Assembly: GCA_030632095.1 (NCBI GenBank)
Contig: DAOVJU010000123.1
Span: 1 to 8,471, forward strand
Direction: 5' to 3'
Length of the DNA: 8,471 nt
Source: Chlorobiota bacterium
GTDB taxonomy: Bacteria; Bacteroidota; Bacteroidia; Bacteroidales; B39-G9
In this document: positions 1 through 6,252 of the stretch, piece after piece
Layout of the letters: each line of letters opens with the position of its first letter
Position numbering within the stretch: the stretch's first letter is position 1
Position numbers and translations under genes: made by a program
Notes under the pieces: model-generated
Databases searched by the model: none
What the model was told of the DNA's origin: nothing
Seen by the model: only the letters and a program-made list of their open reading frames with translations

Positions 1-445
1 AGGACAAGATTATGGTGGTGGTGGTTTCTGGATTATTGGGAATGGTTCTTCACCAATTATTATTGAAAACAATACAATAGTAAATAATGAATCTGTATCA
101 ACTGGAGGAGCAATGTATTTATGGTTAACAAATCTTACTTTACGAAATAATATTATTTGGGGAAATACCCAGACTTCAGGAAACTTAATTCATCTATCTG
201 ATGAAGCAACTGTTGAAATTCAATATACTAATATTGCAGGTGGTTATACAGGCCAGAGTAATATCGACACTTTACCTCTGTTTTCTACAGAAAACTACTT
301 ATTATCAGATAATTCGCCTTGTATTGATGCCGGGCATTCTCATCCTGACTATAATGATATTGAAGATCCTGCTAATCCGGGTTTTGCTTTATTTCCCAGT
401 AAAGGAGAATTAACTAATGATATGGGAGTATATGGTGGACAAAAT
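1..445 (+). repeat. Copy A of a 1065-bp in-frame tandem repeat (partial, continues upstream)
   Basis: This stretch aligns without gaps to 1066-1510 at a constant offset of 1065 bp (355 codons). The encoded 148 residues differ at about 24 positions, roughly 84% identity. DNA is identical over 1-93 versus 1066-1158 and over 398-445 versus 1463-1510. Between those tracts about 50 differences are scattered. The start of this unit lies outside the window. Confidence 0.93.
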
Positions 446-1834
446 AGTAAAATCCTTTGTCACGATTCTGTTATAATTGGAAGCCTTATTAATGTCCCTG
501 CTGACCAACCTACAATTCAGGCAGGTATAAATGTTGCACAACATGGTGATACTATTTTGGTTGATACCGGAACATACTACGAAAACATCAATTTTAATGG
601 AAAAAACATTATTGTAACAAGTAATTTTGTTTACTCGTCTGATTTTGAGGATATTGAAAATACAATTATTAATGGGAGTAATCATGAAACATCTGATACA
701 GCAAGTTGCGTAATATTTTGTTCCGGTGAAGATTCAACTGCTGTTTTACAAGGCTTTACAATTACTCAGGGAACCGGAACACATTGGGTTGACCCGCAAT
801 TTCCTGATTATACATGGCATAGTGGAGGTGGAGTTTTTATTTTTCAAAGTTCTCCAACAATTAAAAACAATTATATTATTGATAATCATGTAGACGATGA
901 TTCCGGTGTAAGCGGAGCTTCAGGCGGAGGAATTTGCTTTTACGGAGGTAATCCTTTTATTGTTAATAATATAATCAAAAATAACTCAGCTTTGTACGGA
1001 GCAGGTGTTTTAATTGATTATACAGGTTGCATTTTTAAGAATAATATTGTTGCCGAAAACACCGGAGGACAAGATTATGGTGGTGGTGGTTTCTGGATTA
1101 TTGGGAATGGTTCTTCACCAATTATTATTGAAAACAATACAATAGTAAATAATGAATCAGTATCAGCCGGAGGAGCAATGTATTTATGGTCAACACATCT
1201 TATAGCAAGAAATAATATAATTTGGGGTAATACTCAGGCTTCAGGGAACTTAATTCATTTATACGAAGAAGCAACTGTTGAAATTACATTTACTGATATT
1301 GAAGGTGGTTATACAGGTGAAGGTAATATTAATACTGTTCCATTGTTTTATACTTCAAACTATATCTTATCAGATAATTCGCCCTGTATTGATGCAGGTG
1401 ATTCTCATCATGATTATAATGATATTGAAGATGCAGATAATCAGGGTTTTGCTTTATTTCCGAGTAAAGGAGAATTAACTAATGATATGGGAGTATATGG
1501 TGGACAAAATTGTATGACTCTTGGTAATGATACGGTTATTATAAATGCAAAAGATTTGAACGAAAATCGGTTTTTTCATTTTCAGTGCTTTCCCAACCCA
1601 TTTAAAGAGCATATTGCTATACAGTATACTTTAAATAATGCATCAAAAATTGAAATTGCTCTTAATGATTATTTAGGCCGTACTGTTGAAAGCTCTATAA
1701 ATAAATATAATCATGCAGGTACTTATTCAGTTACTTTGAACAGTAATGGAAATAGCGAATTACCGGCTGGCATATATTTTATTTCTCTTTCATCTCAAGG
1801 AATAAATTACACGAAAAAAATTGTTAAATACTGA
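2..1834 (+). CDS. Secreted right-handed parallel beta-helix protein with T9SS sorting domain (5' end outside window)
   Basis: The reading frame is open from the left edge, so the N-terminus is missing; 610 residues are visible. Residues 1-148 are the end of one beta-helix unit. Residues 164-503 form a second unit that opens with a 'VPADQPTIQAGI..A..GDTI.V..GTYYENI.F.GK.I' motif, typical of right-handed beta-helix (pectate-lyase-like) surface proteins. Asn- and Gly-rich rungs such as 'IIIENNTIVNN' and 'RNNIIWGN' follow. Both units end in the 'SDNSPCIDAG...NDMGVYGGQN' cap common in Bacteroidota and Chlamydia-like polymorphic surface proteins. Residues ~525-610 ('CFPNPF...LPAGIYFISL...KKIVKY') are a type A T9SS C-terminal domain, so the protein is probably exported through the outer membrane and anchored or released. 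No catalytic residues are evident, so an adhesive, structural or glycan-binding role is an inference. The gene for the SH3 protein starts 18 bp downstream. Confidence 0.88.
   Translation, partial: GQDYGGGGFWIIGNGSSPIIIENNTIVNNESVSTGGAMYLWLTNLTLRNNIIWGNTQTSGNLIHLSDEATVEIQYTNIAGGYTGQSNIDTLPLFSTENYLLSDNSPCIDAGHSHPDYNDIEDPANPGFALFPSKGELTNDMGVYGGQNSKILCHDSVIIGSLINVPADQPTIQAGINVAQHGDTILVDTGTYYENINFNGKNIIVTSNFVYSSDFEDIENTIINGSNHETSDTASCVIFCSGEDSTAVLQGFTITQGTGTHWVDPQFPDYTWHSGGGVFIFQSSPTIKNNYIIDNHVDDDSGVSGASGGGICFYGGNPFIVNNIIKNNSALYGAGVLIDYTGCIFKNNIVAENTGGQDYGGGGFWIIGNGSSPIIIENNTIVNNESVSAGGAMYLWSTHLIARNNIIWGNTQASGNLIHLYEEATVEITFTDIEGGYTGEGNINTVPLFYTSNYILSDNSPCIDAGDSHHDYNDIEDADNQGFALFPSKGELTNDMGVYGGQNCMTLGNDTVIINAKDLNENRFFHFQCFPNPFKEHIAIQYTLNNASKIEIALNDYLGRTVESSINKYNHAGTYSVTLNSNGNSELPAGIYFISLSSQGINYTKKIVKY
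1066..1510 (+). repeat. Copy B of the 1065-bp in-frame tandem repeat
   Basis: This is the second copy of the C-terminal part of the beta-helix unit, in the same frame as copy A and ending at the same 'GGQN' cap. After the cap the two copies diverge completely. Copy A runs on into the next 'VPADQPTIQ' unit, while copy B runs into the T9SS sorting domain. The duplicated module is therefore a whole beta-helix domain. Confidence 0.93.
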
Positions 1835-1852
1835 TATTAAAATACAAGGACT

Positions 1853-2359
1853 ATGAAAGCAAGAATTATATTCAGTTTTGTGCTATGGTTTACAATGCAT
1901 TTATTAAATATTTCCACTTATGCACAAGATCATATTGTACTGAATTCTTTTAATATCAACATTAGAACCGGCCCCGGTAATGGTTTCTTTGTTGTTTGTA
2001 CTGCAGGAAAGGGAGAAATTTTTCAACTTGTTGAAGAGAGAGGAGATTGGGTAGAAATAAAAATGTATTCAGAAAATAGCCGTTTTGTCCATCGTGATTT
2101 GGTTTATTTTCTGAAAGAATTTGTTCCTGGACATAATATGAACTTGCTCCAATCTGAAGAGGAAATAAAAAAGATTAAGAAAGATATTGAATGGGCAAAA
2201 TCAGTTGCTCGGGTAGAAGCTGATGAAATTATCCCTGAAGCAATCAGTAAAGAAAGGTTTGAAAATTTCAGAAATATTAGTATGGATAAAAACATCCATA
2301 ACATTCTTGAAATTCATGGTATTCAATCAGCTTTATATTCACAAATTATGAATCACTGA
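1853..2359 (+). CDS. Exported bacterial SH3-domain protein
   Basis: 168 residues. The ATG at 1853 has AAGGA a few bases upstream and begins a clear signal peptide: basic 'MKAR', a hydrophobic core to residue ~20, then 'STYA|Q' as the likely cleavage site after residue 24. Residues ~27-88 match a bacterial SH3 (SH3b) fold: 'INIRTGPGNGFF', a 'GKGEIFQLVEERGDWVEIKM' core, then 'RFVHRDLVYF' in place of the usual 'GWV...YL' ending. Such domains bind peptidoglycan or peptides in the cell envelope. Residues ~95-168 are charged and probably helical (Lys/Glu-rich 'EEEIKKIKKDIEWAK') and resemble no family I recognise. There is no T9SS tail, so a periplasmic location is likely. It sits 18 bp after the beta-helix gene and 16 bp before the membrane-protein gene, which suggests cotranscription. 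The SH3 call is fairly sure; the partner is unknown. Confidence 0.82.
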   Translation: MKARIIFSFVLWFTMHLLNISTYAQDHIVLNSFNINIRTGPGNGFFVVCTAGKGEIFQLVEERGDWVEIKMYSENSRFVHRDLVYFLKEFVPGHNMNLLQSEEEIKKIKKDIEWAKSVARVEADEIIPEAISKERFENFRNISMDKNIHNILEIHGIQSALYSQIMNH

Positions 2360-2375
2360 CGGAACAAAACCAAAG

Positions 2376-2759
2376 ATGACTCTAACTAAAAAAATATTTA
2401 TTTTTTCTATCGATGCGCTGATTCTTGGAATACTTGGGTATTTTATTTTTTTTGATCATTGGTTAAGATATATTCTAGTGCATATTGGAGCTTTGGGTGT
2501 TATTGGCCTTTTTGCATGCCTTACAGGTGCTATTGCTGCAAAAAAAGGCTTAAATTATAAGAAAGCTGTTTTATTAGGTTTTTTTTCTCCTATATTGATC
2601 GGAATAATTGCTGATTATCTAATTGATCCTCCCAGAGAAAATGGTTTGCCCTCTTCTTGTGGAGGAATTGTGAGTTTAGGGGTGGCTTTAATTGTAGTAA
2701 TTATTTATTATATTATTAAAAAAACGGAAAAAGTTACATATAAAAAACAAATTATATAA
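2376..2759 (+). CDS. Small four-helix integral membrane protein of unknown function
   Basis: 127 residues, ATG start, no clear Shine-Dalgarno site. Four hydrophobic stretches are visible at residues ~7-27, ~31-55, ~62-84 and ~96-116. The loop between helices 3 and 4 holds 'DPPRENGLPSSCGG', and the C-terminus is basic ('KKTEKVTYKK'). I do not recognise a family. It has no cleavable signal peptide and no motif for transport or catalysis, so an inner-membrane location is the only safe inference. The last residues (YKKQII) and the stop codon are encoded by a direct repeat whose other copy is the start of the SnoaL-like gene at 4480. The present C-terminus may therefore have been created by that rearrangement rather than inherited. 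Confidence 0.75.
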   Translation: MTLTKKIFIFSIDALILGILGYFIFFDHWLRYILVHIGALGVIGLFACLTGAIAAKKGLNYKKAVLLGFFSPILIGIIADYLIDPPRENGLPSSCGGIVSLGVALIVVIIYYIIKKTEKVTYKKQII

Positions 2760-2782
2760 AGAGATTATTGAAAACTATTAAA
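2740..2782 (+). repeat. Left copy of a ~40-bp direct repeat: degraded duplicate of the 5' end of the SnoaL-like gene
   Basis: 2743-2778 matches 4483-4518 at 35 of 36 positions, with one change at 2758. The last 20 bases, 2759-2778, are exact. Read in the SnoaL frame from 2740, this copy gives I-K-N-K-L-Y-K-E-I-I-E-N-Y-stop, against M-K-N-K-L-Y-Q-E-I-I-E-N-Y-I in the intact gene. The start codon is ATA instead of ATG, and a 2-bp deletion after 2778 creates a premature TAA. The repeat spans the end of the membrane-protein gene and the leader of the hydrolase gene. Confidence 0.9.
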
Positions 2783-2791
2783 ACGGAAATT

Positions 2792-4483
2792 ATGAAAATA
2801 AAATGGATAATACTCATAATCAGTTTCAATTTATTACATGCTTCGGATATCACTTATTCTACTATGAAAAAGACCGATGAAAGAAATAAAGATGATACAC
2901 TTGCAACGATAAATAGTTTTTCTCATCTTGGAGATTTTCATACAATCAATTATTCGGGGGATTATGAGGATATTATGGACTATCTTGATAATCTGTATGT
3001 GGGAGGAAAATGTCAAATAGTTGAAAAATTTGGTTGCAGTATTTATTCGGGAATTGGTGATCCTGAAAATATCTTTTTCGGGAGAAATTTTGATAATCCT
3101 CAGCAAGATGTTTTGGTGGGAAAATACAGTGCCCCCGGCTGCTATGAATCTATCGCCCTAAATAGATTGGCAGATCTTGGAATTCCGGTTGGAACCGATT
3201 TTAATAACCTCACACCTTCACAAAGTTTATTGTTGCTTCGTGCTCCTTATTTTACCGCTGATGGTTTCAATTCAATGGGAGTTGCAACCGGATTAGCTTA
3301 TGTTGAGGAGGTGGATGTTCAAATTGATACTACCAAACAGACAATTTTCTTAACAAGGTGGGCTAGAGAAATTTTGGATCATGCCGCAAACGTAGCCGAA
3401 GCAATCGAAATCACAAACAGTTATAATATTATTGATAATATGTTTGGTATAAATACACTTTGTCATCATTTGCTTGTAACAGACAGTAGTGGAAACTCTG
3501 CCATTTTGGAATATCATGATGGTCAGTTTATGGCGATTGATCCTGACGTTAACTGGCAGGTTCTTACAAATACACCAATCTATAATGTCCCATTACAAGA
3601 ACTTTTTTCTCAATGTTATAGATATGAACTGCTCTATAGTGCTCTGGAAGATCAAAATGGAGAAATAGTAGATTGGCAAAATGGATTGGATATTTTGGAA
3701 TTGCCGACTTGGGGAAATTTATGGAATGGAACGCAGTGGTCTAATCTTTTTGATTTGAATGAAAACGTGATGTATCTTTCTCTATATCGCGATTTCGATA
3801 ATATTGTACAGGTTGATGTGGAAAATTTCGAGTTCAAAAATTATGGTGATTTTACAATTTACGAGCAATTGGAAATTGATGAAAATGGTAATAACATCAA
3901 TGAACCTGGAGAATCAGTTGATATAGTTCTATCCTTGTCTGTAGATTTTATTTCAACAGGTGTAATGGGAACAATTTCCAGTTCAAATCCTGATATTGTC
4001 ATCGTTTCACCTACAGGAAATTTTGGCAATATCAGTCCCGATGCGATTATTCCGAATTTTATTGATCCATTTGAAATTAAGATTTCTGAGGATACTATTT
4101 CGCAAGATGTGGTTTTGAATTTATCATTAACTACCGATTATGATTATGTTTTTGAAACAGAAATCATGATTACAATAACCTACATAAGCTCTATTGATGA
4201 CAATATTGATAACGCTACAAGTCAAATGTGTATGTTGCAAAATTATCCCAATCCGGTTAATAATAAAACAAAAATCAGTTATTCTATTCCAAAAGAACTT
4301 CCGGTGCGGCTAATAATTCGTGATGTTTTAGGCGGAAGGATTACTACATTAGTTGATGAAGAACAAAAACGGGGAAATTATGAAGTTGAGTTTGATGCTA
4401 CAAGGCTTACAAGCGGTATTTATTTTTATCAAATGATTGCCGGAAAATTTAGCCAAACAAAAATGATGATCTTAAATAAATGA
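2792..4483 (+). CDS. Secreted Ntn-type linear amide C-N hydrolase (choloylglycine hydrolase/C45-like) with Ig-like domain and T9SS tail
   Basis: 563 residues from the ATG at 2792. A longer in-frame TTG start at 2768 is rejected because it lies in the duplicated repeat and would put eight residues before a clean signal peptide (MKIKWIILIISFNLLHAS). The order after it is: pro-region to ~81; Ntn-hydrolase core ~82-345; Ig-like beta domain ~352-475 ('DENGNNINEPGESVDI'); T9SS sorting domain ~484-563 ('NYPNP...SGIYFYQM'). Landmarks of the family are Cys82 after Gly ('FGCSIYSG', candidate nucleophile exposed by self-cleavage), 'FGRNFD' with Arg98 and Asp101, 'DGFNSMGVATG' with Asp157 and Asn160, 'LLVTDSSGNSAILEY', 'VLTNTP' with Asn260, and 'CYRYELL' with Arg277. 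Relatives cleave amide bonds in bile salts, penicillin V, acyl-homoserine lactones or acyl-amino acids; the substrate here cannot be told. The stop codon overlaps the next start as ATGA. Confidence 0.85.
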   Translation: MKIKWIILIISFNLLHASDITYSTMKKTDERNKDDTLATINSFSHLGDFHTINYSGDYEDIMDYLDNLYVGGKCQIVEKFGCSIYSGIGDPENIFFGRNFDNPQQDVLVGKYSAPGCYESIALNRLADLGIPVGTDFNNLTPSQSLLLLRAPYFTADGFNSMGVATGLAYVEEVDVQIDTTKQTIFLTRWAREILDHAANVAEAIEITNSYNIIDNMFGINTLCHHLLVTDSSGNSAILEYHDGQFMAIDPDVNWQVLTNTPIYNVPLQELFSQCYRYELLYSALEDQNGEIVDWQNGLDILELPTWGNLWNGTQWSNLFDLNENVMYLSLYRDFDNIVQVDVENFEFKNYGDFTIYEQLEIDENGNNINEPGESVDIVLSLSVDFISTGVMGTISSSNPDIVIVSPTGNFGNISPDAIIPNFIDPFEIKISEDTISQDVVLNLSLTTDYDYVFETEIMITITYISSIDDNIDNATSQMCMLQNYPNPVNNKTKISYSIPKELPVRLIIRDVLGGRITTLVDEEQKRGNYEVEFDATRLTSGIYFYQMIAGKFSQTKMMILNK

Positions 4484-4522
4484 AAAACAAATTATATCAA
4501 GAGATTATTGAAAACTATATTA
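4480..4522 (+). repeat. Right copy of the ~40-bp direct repeat: intact 5' end of the SnoaL-like gene
   Basis: This copy is functional sequence: it supplies the ATG, the first 13 codons of the SnoaL-like gene, and, through ATGA, the TGA stop of the hydrolase gene. With the left copy at 2740 it brackets the whole hydrolase gene at a spacing of 1740 bp. Confidence 0.9.
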
Positions 4523-4863
4523 AAGCCTATAACAGTTTTGATATTGATAAAATGCTTTCGGATATGCATGTAGACATAAAATTTGAGAATATTTCAAACA
4601 GCGAAATTAATCTAACAACAAATGGAATCGCTGAATTAAGGAATCAGGCTGAGCAAGCGAAGCAATTATTTAAGGAGAGAAAACAAAAAATCTCAGAAAT
4701 TAGATTTAATAATGATCAGGTTGAAGTAGCTATTGATTATAGCGGGACTTTGGCAGTAGACTTTCCAAACGGACTAAAAGCAGGAGATAGAATTGAACTT
4801 AAAGGAAAATCGATTTTTAAATTTGAAAACAGTAAAATAATTGAATTAAAGGATATTAGTTAG
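4480..4863 (+). CDS. SnoaL/NTF2-like small protein
   Basis: 127 residues with no signal peptide, so probably cytosolic. The opening helix 'YQEIIENYIKAYNSFDIDKMLSDMHVDIKFEN' matches the 'Y..A.N..D.D.ML..' start of SnoaL-like/NTF2-like proteins. It is followed by a helix (~48-66), then beta-strands 'KISEIRFNNDQVEVAIDYSGTLA', 'RIELKGKSIFKFENSKIIELKDIS'. The length fits a single-domain member. These alpha+beta barrel proteins act as isomerases or cyclases, or simply bind small ligands. I see no residue pattern that picks one function. The ATG overlaps the hydrolase stop (ATGA), which usually means translational coupling. The pairing of a cytosolic protein with an exported hydrolase is unexplained and could be a by-product of the rearrangement marked by the flanking repeats. 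Confidence 0.78.
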   Translation: MKNKLYQEIIENYIKAYNSFDIDKMLSDMHVDIKFENISNSEINLTTNGIAELRNQAEQAKQLFKERKQKISEIRFNNDQVEVAIDYSGTLAVDFPNGLKAGDRIELKGKSIFKFENSKIIELKDIS

Positions 4864-5041
4864 ATAATACTCTGTATTACCAGGTGTATAATTATTTTGA
4901 ATGAACTTAACAGAAATGACAACCAAATGACTATTGAATGACCATTGAATGACTATTTTAAATGACCATTGAATAACAAACAAATGACTAATAATGACTA
5001 TTACATGACAATTTAAAAATAAACTATAAAACCAAAACATT
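4864..5041. other. Intergenic gap, probable control region for the esterase gene
   Basis: 178 bases without a credible gene, by far the longest gap inside the gene block. It contains the ATGAC box array at 4916-5009 and A/T-rich sequence with frequent stops. I found no clear Bacteroidota promoter (TTG at -33 with TAnnTTTG at -7); the nearest match, TTATTTTG at 4892-4899, lacks the upstream element. No rho-independent terminator follows the SnoaL-like gene. Confidence 0.6.
4916..5009 (+). repeat. Array of nine degenerate ~11-bp direct repeats (consensus ATGACtATTga)
   Basis: ATGAC cores start at 4916, 4927, 4938, 4949, 4962, 4984, 4994 and 5005, with a variant ATAAC at 4973. Successive spacings are 11, 11, 11, 13, 11, 11, 10 and 11 bp, close to one DNA helical turn. 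The best-kept units are ATGACTATTGA and ATGACCATTGA at 4927-4953. The array ends 32 bp before the GTG start of the esterase gene. It could be a bank of operator sites on one face of the helix, or a decayed minisatellite. Confidence 0.8.
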
Positions 5042-6211
5042 GTGAATACAAAAAAGTCAAACAAAGCCATTAACAGAACTTTTCTATTATTTCTAAGTAT
5101 AATGTTTTTATACACAGGCATTTCATTTGCTCAAAATAAGAATGAAATAATTCTGGGTAGAGAAGTAACAATAAAGTCAACAATTCTTGATGAAGAAAGA
5201 GTTATATCAATCTATCTTCCTGATGGTTACAATTTAACATCTGAAAAATACCCGGTATTGTATTTATTGGATGGTAAAGCGCATTTTCACCAGGCAACAG
5301 GAGCTGTACATTTTCTTTCCAATTATCGAATTATTCCACAAATGATTGTTGTTTCAATACACAACGTGGATAGGAACAGAGATTTTTCCCCGGTTTATAA
5401 TGAACAAATTCCAAGTTCAGGAGAAGCTGAGAGATTTTTAAATTTTGTATCTGATGAATTAACCAAATATGTTGATGAAAATTACAGGACTTCAAATTTT
5501 TCTATTCTTATGGGGCATTCATTCGGAGGATTATTTGCAGCTTATTCATTATTGACAAAACCGGAAGTTTTTGATGCTTATATCGCCATTAGTCCTTATT
5601 TACAGTATGTTGACAATTATCTTGTTGAGGAGGCTAAAAACCTGCTAAGGTCAAATTACGATAGTCAAAAGTATTTTTACATGACAGTTGGCAATGAGCC
5701 GGATTATTTTCCCGCTTTAGGGGAATTTTCTTCATTAATAAAAGAAAAATCGAATGAGATTATTGATTTGGAATATGTTAAGATGGAAATTGAAAATCAT
5801 GCAACAACTCCTTATTTGAGTGTTTTTAATGGTCTTAAGTTCATTTTTTCTGACTGGCAATTACCACGTCATAAGTTTAATGATGGTATAAATGCAATTG
5901 ATGAGCATTACAAAAATATATCAAAAAAATATGGTTTTGAAATAAAAACTCCTGAAAACATTATAAACATTATAGGCTATACATATTTGCGAAACCAGGA
6001 TATGGGAAATGCAATAAAGATTTTTACCGAAAATGTAAAACGATTTCCAAAATCAGCTAATGTTTACGATAGCCTGGGAGAAGCTTATGAAACCAATAAT
6101 CAATTTGAACTGGCTGAAAAAAATTATCAAATGGCCTACGATTTAGGAAAAGCACAAAATCATCGTAATACATTAATCTTTCAGAAGAACCTGATCAGGG
6201 TTCAACAATAA
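5042..6211 (+). CDS. Exported esterase-D-like alpha/beta hydrolase with C-terminal TPR repeats
   Basis: 389 residues from a GTG at 5042. An in-frame stop at 5027 excludes a longer form, and the first ATG (5102) would remove most of the signal peptide (basic 'NTKKSNKAINR', core 'TFLLFLSIMFLY', 'ISFA|Q'). Residues ~35-285 form an esterase D-type domain (putative esterase family, PF00756-like, as in the enterobactin esterases Fes and IroE). Its marks are 'ISIYLPDGY', 'YPVLYLLDG', 'GHSFGG' with Ser160 as nucleophile, acid candidates Glu219 or Asp221 in 'GNEPDY', and His253 in 'ENHATTPYLSVFNGLKFIF'. Residues ~304-337 and ~338-371 look like two TPRs ('NVYDSLGEAYETNNQFELAEKNYQMAYDLG'), probably for protein contact. 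Likely periplasmic, because there is no T9SS tail. The substrate is unknown: siderophore esters, acyl esters of glycans or peptides are all possible. No Shine-Dalgarno site is visible; the 11-bp box array lies just upstream. Confidence 0.87.
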   Translation: MNTKKSNKAINRTFLLFLSIMFLYTGISFAQNKNEIILGREVTIKSTILDEERVISIYLPDGYNLTSEKYPVLYLLDGKAHFHQATGAVHFLSNYRIIPQMIVVSIHNVDRNRDFSPVYNEQIPSSGEAERFLNFVSDELTKYVDENYRTSNFSILMGHSFGGLFAAYSLLTKPEVFDAYIAISPYLQYVDNYLVEEAKNLLRSNYDSQKYFYMTVGNEPDYFPALGEFSSLIKEKSNEIIDLEYVKMEIENHATTPYLSVFNGLKFIFSDWQLPRHKFNDGINAIDEHYKNISKKYGFEIKTPENIINIIGYTYLRNQDMGNAIKIFTENVKRFPKSANVYDSLGEAYETNNQFELAEKNYQMAYDLGKAQNHRNTLIFQKNLIRVQQ

Positions 6212-6252
6212 TAAATATAAATAAGCACATAAAAATTTTATAAAAAGAAATC

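Noticed and set aside
201..413. 70-residue + strand ORF, with a similar 66-residue ORF at 1278-1478
   Set aside because: Both are alternative frames inside the beta-helix gene. They resemble each other only because the underlying 1065-bp repeat is duplicated.
2768..2791. TTG start giving eight extra residues to the amide hydrolase
   Set aside because: It lies within the duplicated SnoaL-start fragment. The ATG at 2792 directly begins a standard signal peptide.
4892..4899. TTATTTTG as a Bacteroidota -7 promoter element (TAnnTTTG)
   Set aside because: The second base does not match, and no TTG -33 element is seen at the right distance.
4916..5009. CRISPR-like array
   Set aside because: The repeats are about 11 bp with no spacers, and no cas genes are present.
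4846..5121. 91-residue minus-strand ORF with repeated 'VIQWSF' segments
   Set aside because: It is the reverse complement of the ATGAC box array plus the ends of two + strand genes. The protein repeats follow from the DNA repeats, and no start signal supports it.
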